64,000 nucleotides of DNA from an uncultured Clostridia bacterium (GTDB lineage: Bacteria > Bacillota > Clostridia > Oscillospirales > Ruminococcaceae), in the NCBI GenBank assembly GCA_947628655.1, contig CANRAS010000002.1:62001-126000 (forward strand). The letters are read 5' to 3'. Shown here piece after piece: positions 16,215-24,678 of the stretch. Position 1 is the first letter of the stretch, and each line of letters opens with the position of its first letter. A model generated the notes under the pieces. The model saw nothing but the letters and a program-made list of their open reading frames with translations, was not told where the DNA came from and ran no database searches. The position numbers and the translations under genes were made by a program.

Positions 16215-16673
16215 ATGGATATGAAATCTTATGTGTCAAACGAAGAGTTGCTTGCTCTTACAAAACAAGCGTTTGATAATGATGAGGCGGCTGAATTTCT
16301 ATGTGGAGAAAATGGATATGCAATCCATGGGAACAGGGATATTCCCACTGATATTCCTACCGATTTTGGCAGAATTATTGATGGTGGAATATATAAATTA
16401 TACGCTCGTACTAAAGATCCAGCTATTATATCAAAAACCAAGTCTGCTCTATTGCAGATAATTAATGGAACTCCTGTAAATGTCTGGATTGCTTTTATGA
16501 TTGTAAGGCGTCAGCTTTCTGAATACGATAAGGGGTATGCGCCATTTAATTTGGTGGATAATGATATTCTTTTTTCACTAAAAAATCATTATATGCAAAT
16601 GAATCAAAACTTCGTGAATGTAAACTTTTTTGGGCGCAAACTGCGAAAACGGTTTGTGGCAGGATATAAATAG
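16215..16673 (+). CDS. Hypothetical protein, 152 aa
   Basis: Not recognised. The frame is open from 16083, but that ATG-containing extension overlaps the promoter. The ATG at 16215 has AAGGAG eight bases upstream, giving 152 residues. The sequence starts MDMKSYVSNEELLAL and has a mixed helix/strand composition, a DIPTDIPTDFG repeat and a basic C-terminus (GRKLRKRFVAGYK). No membrane segment, signal or metal motif is visible. It lies 42 bases upstream of the DUF6076 gene on the same strand, behind one promoter, so the two are probably co-transcribed. The base composition is more AT-rich than that of the following pst genes. Confidence 0.65.
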   Translation: MDMKSYVSNEELLALTKQAFDNDEAAEFLCGENGYAIHGNRDIPTDIPTDFGRIIDGGIYKLYARTKDPAIISKTKSALLQIINGTPVNVWIAFMIVRRQLSEYDKGYAPFNLVDNDILFSLKNHYMQMNQNFVNVNFFGRKLRKRFVAGYK

Positions 16674-16715
16674 GATTGATCAAAATCATAAGGAAGATAT
16701 GGGAATTAGTGTGTT

Positions 16716-17720
16716 ATGAGTAATGAGGTGAGCAAGGATTATTCTGAATATGGGGCTTCGTTTCCGGCAACTCTGAAAAAGATACCGTCACCCGATAAAT
16801 CCGCATTGCAAAAGGCTTTCTCAACCTCGGGTGACGGTAAGTCGGTAAAATCAGAGGGGCGTATTTTTACTGTCACTACCGTCACCCGTCAGCAGTTCCC
16901 ACCGAATTTTTCTCGCGCCATGACTGCGCTCGGAAGAGAACTTAATTCCGTAGTTCGACAGTTCGTAAGCATTTTGAACCAGATCTCTTGTCAGCCTGTT
17001 CGGAACTTGCCAGCGGGAATTTTGCTGAAGGCAGCCGTAAATAAACTGCTTGATTTTGAAGATAACGGCACAGCAATGTGCCTAATGACAACGATGAATA
17101 ATATTGTTGAAGCATTGCGCGAACCCTTGGATACGCAATATATTCTGTATAACTACTTGAAATCCCGAAGTGAGTTTGATACGCACGAGGATTGGCTTGA
17201 GACAATATTGTCCGAGGGATATTTCTTTCACAGAGATTATCCTTGTGAAATTATAAATTACGATTTGTTTACCAACGAGCCGAAGCTGTCGCAAGTTTTC
17301 TTTTTCGATAACTATACCGATTATTTTGTGTTCCTTTTCCTGAAGTTTGCGGAACAGCAAAAGCGTGTGTTGGAATGTCCATGCTGCGGTAAGTTGTTTG
17401 TTCCAAAATCCAACCGTGCCGAGGTATACCGCGACAGAGTTCTCATTGATGACAAGACCTGTAAGCAGATTGCACCGAAGTTAGCGAGGAAACTCAAACA
17501 GCGAAACGATCCTCTTCTTGAAGAGTATGAGAAAGCTAAAAACAGAAACTACAAGCGGGTAGAGCGTTATGAAAACGCCGACAAAAGCAGCGGTGTTATG
17601 CGGTTGACGTTCAACGAGTATAAGGCTTGGCTCGATAAGGCGAGCGAAATGAAGAGGCGGTATTTGCAAGGTGAAGTTTCGGGAGATGATTTGAGAAAGG
17701 CAATTGCGGAATTGGACTAA
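16716..17720 (+). CDS. DUF6076-like protein with zinc-ribbon-like motif
   Basis: A 334-residue protein whose C-terminal third matches the pattern of DUF6076 proteins: CPCCGKLFVPKSNRAEVYRDR, then a further Cys in DDKTCKQ, followed by a charged helical tail (EYEKAKNRNYKRVERYE, FNEYKAWLDKASEMKRRY). In the family a Cys usually follows the Tyr (YC); here it is YR, so one zinc ligand may be missing. The first 70 residues are Ser/Thr/Lys-rich and probably disordered. The function of the family is unknown; the layout resembles CGNR-type zinc-finger proteins. Upstream GAAGG sites are 20 or more bases from the ATG, so initiation may depend on coupling with the 152-aa gene. Confidence 0.65.
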   Translation: MSNEVSKDYSEYGASFPATLKKIPSPDKSALQKAFSTSGDGKSVKSEGRIFTVTTVTRQQFPPNFSRAMTALGRELNSVVRQFVSILNQISCQPVRNLPAGILLKAAVNKLLDFEDNGTAMCLMTTMNNIVEALREPLDTQYILYNYLKSRSEFDTHEDWLETILSEGYFFHRDYPCEIINYDLFTNEPKLSQVFFFDNYTDYFVFLFLKFAEQQKRVLECPCCGKLFVPKSNRAEVYRDRVLIDDKTCKQIAPKLARKLKQRNDPLLEEYEKAKNRNYKRVERYENADKSSGVMRLTFNEYKAWLDKASEMKRRYLQGEVSGDDLRKAIAELD

Positions 17721-17788
17721 TCGGTTATAAATGTTCAACATCACATCAAAAAAATATTATGCCCGCAAACGAATAATGCGCTAAATCA

Positions 17789-17826
17789 AAAGTACCGACA
17801 TTCGCGTTTGCGAATGTCGGTACTTT
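17789..17826. terminator. Hairpin terminator before the pst operon
   Basis: A perfect 17-bp stem, 17789-17805 with 17810-17826, around loop GTTT. The right side reads TACTTTATGTTTTAG, so the T tract is broken. It separates the DUF6076 gene from the phosphate operon. Confidence 0.65.
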
Positions 17827-17853
17827 ATGTTTTAGAAAAGCGGAATTTAGGAT

Positions 17854-17909
17854 TTTACATAGAATTTACACACAAATGGTTTCAGGCTTTACACAGAGTA
17901 TGCTATATT
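17854..17909 (+). promoter_or_regulatory. PhoP box and promoter of the pst operon
   Basis: TTTACA occurs at 17854-17859 and 17865-17870, exactly 11 bp apart, and again at 17888-17893. This is the spacing of Gram-positive PhoP boxes, TT(A/T)ACA repeats 11 bp apart. A -10-like TATATT lies at 17904-17909 with no consensus -35, as expected of an activator-dependent promoter. The regulator is probably the PhoP encoded at 21971. Confidence 0.75.
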
Positions 17910-17956
17910 GAATACGTCAGATGAAACATCTGAAATAAAAAAAGGGAAGTGTTTTA

Positions 17957-18769
17957 ATGAAAACTATCAAAAGAATGGCGGCAGGCGCTGCGGCGGCGAT
18001 AATGCTTTTTGCTATGGCGGGCTGCGGCAGCAAGAAAGAGGGCGGAACTGTTGCGACAGACGGTTCAACGTCAATGGAATCCGTAATCGGTATTCTAAGC
18101 GAGGCATATCAAGAGAAAACAGGCGTAAAAGTCACCTATAATCCGACAGGTTCGGGAGCGGGTATTCAGGCGGTGCAGGAAAACCGTTGTGATATCGGGC
18201 TTTCAAGCCGTAATCTTAAAGACGAGGAAACGGAAACTCTGAACGGTACTGTTATTGCATACGACGGCATTGCGATTATTGTCAGTCCTGAAAACTCCGT
18301 CGCGGATATATCCGTAGAACAGATTGCCCAAATTTATACCGGCGAGATAGACAACTGGCAAGATGTCGGCGGCAGTAACGCGCCTATTGTCTGTATCGGA
18401 CGCGAGGCGGCGTCGGGTACCCGTGACGGCTTTGAATCCGTGACAGGCACAGAGGGCAAATGCAAATACTCTCAGGAACTTATATCAACAGGCGACGTAA
18501 TTCAGACAGTCGCGTCAAATCCGAACGCCATTGGCTATGCCTCGCTTGCGGCAGTCGGTGATACTGTAAAGACCTTGAGCGTGAACGGCGTACTGCCGTC
18601 GGAAGAAACAGTTTTAGACGGCGATTACCCTATTCAGAGAGGTTTTCTGCTTGTTACTTCAAAAAGCAAAAAATTATCTGAAACTGCACAGAAATTCTTT
18701 GATTTCTGTATGAGCGGTGAGGCTGATGAATTGATACGAAAGGCGGGTGCAGTGCCAATTGCAAAGTAA
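17957..18769 (+). CDS. pstS: Phosphate ABC transporter substrate-binding lipoprotein PstS
   Basis: A 270-residue lipoprotein that captures inorganic phosphate outside the membrane and hands it to PstCA. The signal peptide ends in the lipobox AMAGC with Cys23 as the lipid anchor. The mature part shows the phosphate-binding loops DGSTSMESV, NPTGSGAGIQAV, SSRNLKDEE and GREAASGTRDGFES. The ATG follows AAGGGAAG. It is the first gene of the pst operon and lies behind a PhoP box, so it should be induced by phosphate starvation. Confidence 0.97.
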   Translation: MKTIKRMAAGAAAAIMLFAMAGCGSKKEGGTVATDGSTSMESVIGILSEAYQEKTGVKVTYNPTGSGAGIQAVQENRCDIGLSSRNLKDEETETLNGTVIAYDGIAIIVSPENSVADISVEQIAQIYTGEIDNWQDVGGSNAPIVCIGREAASGTRDGFESVTGTEGKCKYSQELISTGDVIQTVASNPNAIGYASLAAVGDTVKTLSVNGVLPSEETVLDGDYPIQRGFLLVTSKSKKLSETAQKFFDFCMSGEADELIRKAGAVPIAK

Positions 18770-19676
18770 AACAATTTCTACTGTACATATTCGGCAAAAG
18801 CCGGCGCGAACAAATTCGTTTGCGGATTTTTTTGAGAAATTCGCGCACATCGTTTTTAGCGTCTGCGGATTTATTGCGGTGGGATTTGTGGTCGTGATAA
18901 CCGTTTTTCTAGTGGTATCGGGCGTACCCGCGATAAGGGAAATAGGATTTGCGGAGTTTCTTTTCGGGACAAAATGGATGCCGACTGGCGATTTCCCTGA
19001 ATTTGGCACAATGCCGTTTATCTTGACTTCGTTTTACGGCACTTTCGGAGCAATTTTAATCGGCGTGCCGCTTGGAATTTTATGCGCGGTATTTCTCACG
19101 AAAACGGCGGGAAAACGTATCAGCGGAGTGGTAAGCAGCGCGGTAAATCTTATGGCGGGAATACCGTCCGTTGTTTACGGACTGGTGGGAATGATTGTGA
19201 TAGTGCCTGCCGTTCGTGAAATTTTCGGACTTCCTGACGGCGCGAACTTGTTTTCAGCAATTCTGGTGCTTGCCGTAATGATTTTGCCGTCCGTGATTTC
19301 TGTATCCGAAACCGCGCTGAAAGCCGTTCCGAAAGAGTATGAGGAGGCGTCGCTGGCACTCGGCGCAACGAGTACGGAAACTGTTTTCAAGGTTACAATC
19401 CCCGCGGCAAAAAGCGGAATATTGGCGGCAGTCGTACTCGGCGTCGGCAGGGCAATCGGTGAGGCAATGGCTGTTATGATGGTGTCGGGAAATGTTGCAA
19501 ATATGCCGAAAATTTTCGGGAGCGTAAGATTTCTCACAACAGCAGTTGCAAGCGAAATGTCCTATTCGTCGGGTCTGCACAACAAGGCGCTGTTCTCTAT
19601 CGCTCTGGTACTCTTTATATTTATTATGGCTATTAACCTTATACTTAATCTTGTTGTAAAGAGGGGAAAGAAATGA
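18747..19676 (+). CDS. pstC: Phosphate ABC transporter permease PstC
   Basis: One of the two membrane subunits of the Pst importer, 309 residues by the chosen start. Six hydrophobic segments are visible. The family motifs NLMAGIPSVVYGLVGM and the EAA-like loop EYEEASLALGAT, where PstB docks, are present, as is GRAIGEAMAVMM. No ATG is available; a GTG at 18747 with AAAGG upstream overlaps the end of pstS by 23 bases, and a TTG at 18759 is a second option. Overlap of this kind implies translational coupling to pstS. Confidence 0.95.
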   Translation: MQCQLQSKTISTVHIRQKPARTNSFADFFEKFAHIVFSVCGFIAVGFVVVITVFLVVSGVPAIREIGFAEFLFGTKWMPTGDFPEFGTMPFILTSFYGTFGAILIGVPLGILCAVFLTKTAGKRISGVVSSAVNLMAGIPSVVYGLVGMIVIVPAVREIFGLPDGANLFSAILVLAVMILPSVISVSETALKAVPKEYEEASLALGATSTETVFKVTIPAAKSGILAAVVLGVGRAIGEAMAVMMVSGNVANMPKIFGSVRFLTTAVASEMSYSSGLHNKALFSIALVLFIFIMAINLILNLVVKRGKK

Positions 19677-20542
19677 ATGACGAAAGAGTTTCAAAGTCAC
19701 GAAAAGCAAAGGGTTTCATTTTAAGAAGTCTTGTATATTTTTCGGCGGCGGTGATATGCCTTTTGCTTGCGGGAATTATATTCTATATACTTAAACGCGG
19801 TCTGCCGCATATTTCATGGGATTTTTTAAGCGGCAAGCCGAGTTTGCTGGACGGCACGGTCGGCATACTTCCAAATCTGCTGAACACTCTTTATATCATA
19901 ATAATGACATTGATTGTCGTCCTGCCGCTCGGAGTAGGAGCGGCGGTTTATCTGAACGAATACGCGAAAAACAAAAAGGTCGTTAGGATTATAGAACTTG
20001 CCGCCGAAACGCTTTCGGGAATACCGTCGATAATCTACGGACTTGTCGGAATGTTGATTTTCGTGCAGTTTTGCTCACTTGGAACAAGCCTGCTTGCGGG
20101 CGCGCTGACGCTTGTGATTATGACCTTGCCGACCATCATCAGAACGACGCAGGAAAGCCTGAAAACCGTCCCCGAAAGCTACAGAGAGGGTTCTTTGGGA
20201 CTTGGAGCAGGAAAATGGTATATGATACGAACCGCCGTTCTGCCCTCCGCGATTGACGGAATTGTTACAGGCTGTATTTTGTCGGTAGGAAGAATTGTCG
20301 GCGAAAGCGCGGCGCTGTTATTCACGGCGGGAATGGCAAGCGAAATCCTCACTCCTGCGCAAGCCGTTTCCGAGGGCGGAGCGGGTTCTACGCTCACGGT
20401 TTCAATGTATATGTACGCAAAGGAACGGGGCGATTTTGACACGGCTTTCGCAATCGCGGCTATTCTTCTGATACTTACGCTCGTAATCAATATTTCCGCG
20501 AAACTCGCCGCAAGGCTTTTGAAGAAAGGAAAAGGAAAATGA
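19673..20542 (+). CDS. pstA: Phosphate ABC transporter permease PstA
   Basis: The second membrane subunit of the Pst importer, 289 residues. Motifs include [19 protein letters not shown] and the EAA loop [14 protein letters not shown]. Six transmembrane segments fit the family. The ATG overlaps the pstC stop by four bases (ATGA), with GAGGGGAAAG as the ribosome site inside the pstC end. Length and motifs are normal. Confidence 0.96.
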   Translation: MNDERVSKSRKAKGFILRSLVYFSAAVICLLLAGIIFYILKRGLPHISWDFLSGKPSLLDGTVGILPNLLNTLYIIIMTLIVVLPLGVGAAVYLNEYAKNKKVVRIIELAAETLSGIPSIIYGLVGMLIFVQFCSLGTSLLAGALTLVIMTLPTIIRTTQESLKTVPESYREGSLGLGAGKWYMIRTAVLPSAIDGIVTGCILSVGRIVGESAALLFTAGMASEILTPAQAVSEGGAGSTLTVSMYMYAKERGDFDTAFAIAAILLILTLVINISAKLAARLLKKGKGK

Positions 20543-21288
20543 ACGCTGTTACGGCTAAAAACGTTAATTTATGGTATGGTAAGAACCATGCGCTGAAAAA
20601 CATAAGCCTTGATTTGCCCGCGCGGAAGATAACCGCGCTTATAGGTCCGTCGGGGTGCGGAAAAACCACGTTTCTGAAATCGCTGAACCGTATGAATGAT
20701 TTGGTGGAGGGCTGTCGTATTGAGGGAGAAATTACGCTTGACGGCGTTGATATTTACAAAAACTATGACGTGAATATGCTCCGCCGGCGTGTGGGAATGG
20801 TGTTTCAGAAACCGAACCCGTTCCCGATGAGCATTTACGATAACATCGCCTACGGACCTCGTATCCACGGCATACGTTCGAGAAAGAAGTTGGACGAGAT
20901 AGTTGAAACATCGCTGAAAAAAGCGGCGATATGGGACGAATGCAAGGACCGCCTGAAAAAGAGCGCGCTCGGAATGAGCGGCGGTCAGCAGCAAAGAATG
21001 TGCATAGCCCGCGCGCTTGCTGTTGAACCCGAAGTGCTGTTAATGGACGAACCGACTTCCGCGCTCGACCCGATCTCCACTTCCAAAATTGAAGATTTGG
21101 CAATGGAACTAAGCGAAAAATACACCATAGTTATGGTAACTCACAATATGCAGCAGGCGGCGAGAATTGCCGATAAAACAGCGTTTTTTCTGCTCGGAGA
21201 ACTTATTGAGGCAGACGATACGGACAAAATGTTCTCAATGCCCGCAGATAAGCGCACGGAAGATTACATCACAGGGAGGTTTGGATAA
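20539..21288 (+). CDS. pstB: Phosphate ABC transporter ATPase PstB
   Basis: The ATPase that drives phosphate import, 249 residues. It has Walker [11 protein letters not shown], the Q loop ([15 protein letters not shown], a PstB hallmark), the signature [11 protein letters not shown], Walker [13 protein letters not shown] and the H loop (VMVTHNMQQ). The start overlaps pstA by four bases and the stop overlaps the phoU start (TAATG), so the operon is tightly coupled. Confidence 0.97.
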   Translation: MNAVTAKNVNLWYGKNHALKNISLDLPARKITALIGPSGCGKTTFLKSLNRMNDLVEGCRIEGEITLDGVDIYKNYDVNMLRRRVGMVFQKPNPFPMSIYDNIAYGPRIHGIRSRKKLDEIVETSLKKAAIWDECKDRLKKSALGMSGGQQQRMCIARALAVEPEVLLMDEPTSALDPISTSKIEDLAMELSEKYTIVMVTHNMQQAARIADKTAFFLLGELIEADDTDKMFSMPADKRTEDYITGRFG

Positions 21289-21929
21289 TGCGCGACCGTT
21301 ATGAAGAACAGCTCCGTCTGCTGAATAAAGAGCTTGCGGAAATGGGGGAGTTGTGTGAGGAGGCAATTGCCTGCGCGGTAAAATATCTTGCGGAAAACAG
21401 ACGCGAAATGAAACAAAGCGCGGAGGAATGTGAAAAGCAAATCGACCGTATGGAGCGCGATATAGAAACGTTGTGTATGCGTCTGCTTATGCACGAACAG
21501 CCGCTTGCGGCAGACTTTCGGCTTGTTACCGCGGCATTGAAAATGATTTCCGATATGGAGAGGATAGGCGACCACGCGGAGGACATCGTTGAACTTGGCG
21601 AATACATAGTCAAAACAGACAACGCGCTCCGCGAGCATATCGGAAAAATGGCTGAGGCGGCGGTGAAAATGCTTGCGGCAAGCGTAAACTCCTACACGGA
21701 AAAGGACGCGGAACTTGCACATTCCGTAATTTTAATGGACGACACGGTTGACGCGTTGTTTGTTGAAATAAAACAAAGTCTGCTTAAATCCGTAAAAAGC
21801 GAGGAGGAGAACGCGGAGGCATTGCTTGATATGTTGATGATCGCGAAATACTTTGAACGTATCGGCGACCACGCCGAAAATATCGCGGAGTGGGTGATTT
21901 ATGCGGTCACGGGACAGCATAAGACTTGA
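21288..21929 (+). CDS. phoU: Phosphate signalling protein PhoU
   Basis: A 213-residue all-helical protein with the two three-helix bundles of PhoU. The metal-binding E/DxxxD motifs appear as MERIGDHAEDI in the first repeat and FERIGDHAENI in the second. PhoU links the Pst transporter to the PhoR kinase and keeps the regulon off when phosphate is plentiful. Its place after pstB is standard. The ATG lies within the pstB stop codon and a GGAGG sits just upstream. Confidence 0.96.
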   Translation: MRDRYEEQLRLLNKELAEMGELCEEAIACAVKYLAENRREMKQSAEECEKQIDRMERDIETLCMRLLMHEQPLAADFRLVTAALKMISDMERIGDHAEDIVELGEYIVKTDNALREHIGKMAEAAVKMLAASVNSYTEKDAELAHSVILMDDTVDALFVEIKQSLLKSVKSEEENAEALLDMLMIAKYFERIGDHAENIAEWVIYAVTGQHKT

Positions 21930-21954
21930 TTTTTGCGGAGAAATGTGGTATCAT
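21926..21954 (+). promoter_or_regulatory. Internal promoter for phoPR
   Basis: TTGATT (21926-21931), 17 bases, then TGTGGTATCAT with the -10 at 21949-21954. It lies at the phoU stop and could give constant expression of phoPR independent of the PhoP box. Confidence 0.6.
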
Positions 21955-21970
21955 AAAATAGGTGATAATA

Positions 21971-22648
21971 ATGGAAACAATTTATATTGTAGAGGACGAT
22001 GACAATATCCGCAAACTCGTCTGTTACGCGCTGAAACGGGAAAACTATAATGCGTTTGGTTTTGCCCTGCCGTCCGAATTTTACGGCGCATATCAAAACG
22101 AAAAACCTGATTTGATACTGCTTGATATTATGCTCCCGCAAGAGGACGGGCTTTCTATACTCGGAAAAATCCGTCAAAGCAGTCCCGAAATCCCCGTCAT
22201 TATGATAACCGCGAAAGACAGCGAGTTTGACAAGGTGACGGGACTTGACGCGGGCGCGGACGATTATATCGCAAAGCCTTTCGGTATGACGGAACTTATT
22301 TCCCGTGTGCGTGCGGTATTGCGGAGAAGTAAAAGAACAGCAGATGAAAATTGCGCTTTTCATATGGGAATAATGACTGTCGATACCGCAAAGCACGTTG
22401 TTGCCGTTTCGGGAGAGCCTGTTTCACTTTCGTTCAAGGAATTTTCCCTGCTTGAAATTCTGATGAAAGCGGGCGGGAAAGTTGTTTCCCGCGAGGAGTT
22501 GTTTGCAAAGATATGGGGCGGCTATTACGGCGAAACACGGACGCTTGACGTACACATCGGAAACCTGCGCAAAAAGCTCGGCAGGGCGGGCAATTATATC
22601 CGAACAGTAAAAAATATCGGATATAAAATCGGTGATGAAGATGAATAA
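21971..22648 (+). CDS. phoP: Phosphate response regulator PhoP (OmpR family)
   Basis: A 225-residue OmpR/PhoB-type regulator. The receiver has the acidic pocket E8-D9-D10, phospho-acceptor D52 in LLDIMLPQEDG, T in MITAKD and K in AKPFG. The winged-helix DNA-binding domain covers about 130-223, with EFSLLEILMKAGGKVVSRE and the recognition region RTLDVHIGNLRKKLG. A GTG three codons upstream is in frame, but the ATG at 21971 is better placed after AGGTGA. It overlaps phoR by eight bases and probably acts on the PhoP box at 17.85 kb. Without specificity data it might serve other genes too. Confidence 0.93.
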   Translation: METIYIVEDDDNIRKLVCYALKRENYNAFGFALPSEFYGAYQNEKPDLILLDIMLPQEDGLSILGKIRQSSPEIPVIMITAKDSEFDKVTGLDAGADDYIAKPFGMTELISRVRAVLRRSKRTADENCAFHMGIMTVDTAKHVVAVSGEPVSLSFKEFSLLEILMKAGGKVVSREELFAKIWGGYYGETRTLDVHIGNLRKKLGRAGNYIRTVKNIGYKIGDEDE

Positions 22649-23867
22649 AAAAGTTTTCCGTTACTCGCTGATTATTTCTCTTTTACTGATTTTAATAAGT
22701 ATTATACTTATTATGGGTATTCTGTATGAATACTTTCAAAATCAACTGAAATCGGAGTTGAAAAAACAGGCTGATTATATCAGCGCGGCAGTTTCTTCAG
22801 AGGGAATATCCTATTTTGACAAAATTAATTCAGATGAACGTGTGACGCTTATAGCGCCCGACGGTACGGTGATTGCCGATACATGCGCGGACTTGGACAA
22901 ACTTGAAAATCACCTTGACCGAAAAGAAATTCAGCTTGCCTTACAAAACGGAAGCGGCACAAGCGTTCGTTATTCGGAAACTTTGATGGAGCGGACAGTC
23001 TATTACGCGATAAAACTTGAAAACGGAAACATTCTGCGCGTTTGTGCAAGGCAGAATACAATTCTTGCCGTAATTGTAAATCTCGCCGTACCGATAGCGG
23101 TAATAATTTTGCTTGCGGTTGGCGCGTCGGCAATTCTTTCGGCTAAGATTTCAAAAAACATCATTGGCGACGAGGAACGCGAAAAGCGCGAACAAATGCG
23201 GCGGGAATTTACGTCGAACGTTTCGCATGAATTGAAAACTCCGCTGACCTCTATTTCGGGATTTGCGGAAATGCTTATGCACGGCGATATTGAAAAAGAA
23301 ACTGTCGTTGATTTTTCAAAATCCATTTATGACGAATCTCAGAGAATGATAACGCTTGTGCAGGATATTCTGCGCATTTCGGAATTAGACGAAAAAACGG
23401 AATTTGAACAGGAACAAGTTGACCTCTATGACCTTGCAGAAAATATAGCAGAACGTTTACAGTCCGAGGCGGAAAAATCACAGGTACAGGTGCGTGTTAT
23501 CGGCGAGCATTGCCATATTTTCGGAGTTCGGAAAATTCTGGACGAAGTAATTTATAATCTTTGTGACAATGCAATAAAATACAACCGCCCGAACGGACTT
23601 GCGGAGATAAGTGTTCGCGAAACTGAAAATACTGTAATGCTGTCTGTCCGTGATACGGGTATCGGCATTGCAAAAGAGGAGCAGGAACGAATTTTCGAGA
23701 GATTTTATCGTGTGGACAAGGCGCGTTCCAAAGCGATAGGCGGAACGGGTTTAGGGCTGTCTATTGTAAAGCACGGTGCAATGTATCATAATGCGCAGAT
23801 ACACATTGAAAGCGACATCGGAAAAGGAACGACTGTAACGGTATGTTTTCCTATTACTATAAAATAA
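22641..23867 (+). CDS. phoR: Phosphate sensor histidine kinase PhoR
   Basis: A membrane histidine kinase of 408 residues by the chosen start. Two membrane segments (about 8-30 and 140-165) flank a small extracellular domain of about 110 residues. A HAMP-like linker leads to the dimerisation domain with phospho-acceptor H196 in SNVSHELKTPL. The ATPase shows the N box (CDNAIKYN), G1 (DTGIGIAKEEQ), F box (ERFYRVD) and G2 (GGTGLGLSIVKH). It lacks the cytoplasmic PAS domain found in many PhoR proteins. In-frame GTG 22632 and ATG 22635 are alternative starts; ATG 22641 is best spaced from GGTGAT. Confidence 0.92.
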   Translation: MNKKVFRYSLIISLLLILISIILIMGILYEYFQNQLKSELKKQADYISAAVSSEGISYFDKINSDERVTLIAPDGTVIADTCADLDKLENHLDRKEIQLALQNGSGTSVRYSETLMERTVYYAIKLENGNILRVCARQNTILAVIVNLAVPIAVIILLAVGASAILSAKISKNIIGDEEREKREQMRREFTSNVSHELKTPLTSISGFAEMLMHGDIEKETVVDFSKSIYDESQRMITLVQDILRISELDEKTEFEQEQVDLYDLAENIAERLQSEAEKSQVQVRVIGEHCHIFGVRKILDEVIYNLCDNAIKYNRPNGLAEISVRETENTVMLSVRDTGIGIAKEEQERIFERFYRVDKARSKAIGGTGLGLSIVKHGAMYHNAQIHIESDIGKGTTVTVCFPITIK

Positions 23868-24678
23868 GCAACAAGTTTTACAAACGCCGTGACCGAGTAA
23901 TAATTATTGTTAAAACGCATTTACAATACACAAGTAATACGCAAACGGGTCTTTAACCCGCTATACACTGTGCTTGCTGTCGCTGTTGAAGATGCGATGA
24001 AATAACGGCGCTGATTGCTGAGTTGCCGGAAATTAACCAACCGCCCCTTAGTAAAAGCAGCCTTCGGGCGTAACTTTAACTTCTAAAAGGGATAGTTTGG
24101 CGAAACTTGCTGCACCGCTCTGTACAACGCGGAATTTGTTAGCTGTGCTGTTTTTGCTTTTCAATGTAAATTGTGCAGTTTTTTGCAGTCCTTGCCGTTC
24201 TACAATATCACCAATTCGAGAAGAGCCGATGTTGTTTGCACGCGGGAGCGTCCGAACCGCAGGCGGAGCGGAGTTCGTTTCCCCGCAAGACTTCCCGACC
24301 CGTTACCATGGTATCGTCGGAGAAAACGCGTTTCATTCCGACAAAACAAAGCGGTGCGGCACTTGGATGACACGGCGACGCGTAACGTGAGTGTGAAACC
24401 GCAGTAAACAGTTCCTTGACAATTGAATATTTGAAACCTGTTGTTCCTATAAAAAAATGTGCAATGGCAAACCGCGTTACACAAATTCCCGTATTCGGCG
24501 GGGAACTTTTACATCTTTCCAGGTTGTTTCTAAACCTCTCCCCGCCCTTTGCCAAAAATTTCATTCAGCAAATTTTACCATTCCCTCGCCGACAGGATAT
24601 ACTTTCGTATTTTGGAAACAATACGGAAAGTTTAATAAATCGGCGGTTTTCCGCTTTTCTATATTTCGGAGGCAATTT
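23868..24678. other. Spacer of about 810 bp without a supportable gene
   Basis: Nothing here passes as a gene. Open frames at 24097-24407 overlap each other in three phases and have no ribosome sites. One stretch (about 23990-24070) reads DEITALIAELPEINQPPLSK before a stop, which may be the tail of a decayed gene. No tRNA or hairpin terminator is clear. The last 20 bases hold the CGGAGG site of the next gene. Confidence 0.5.

Noticed and set aside
24097..24407. Overlapping frames reading GVRFPARLPDPLPW, possibly a tRNA T-arm (GAGTTCGTTTCCCC)
   Set aside because: No acceptor, D or anticodon stems could be built around it, and none of the three frames has a ribosome site.
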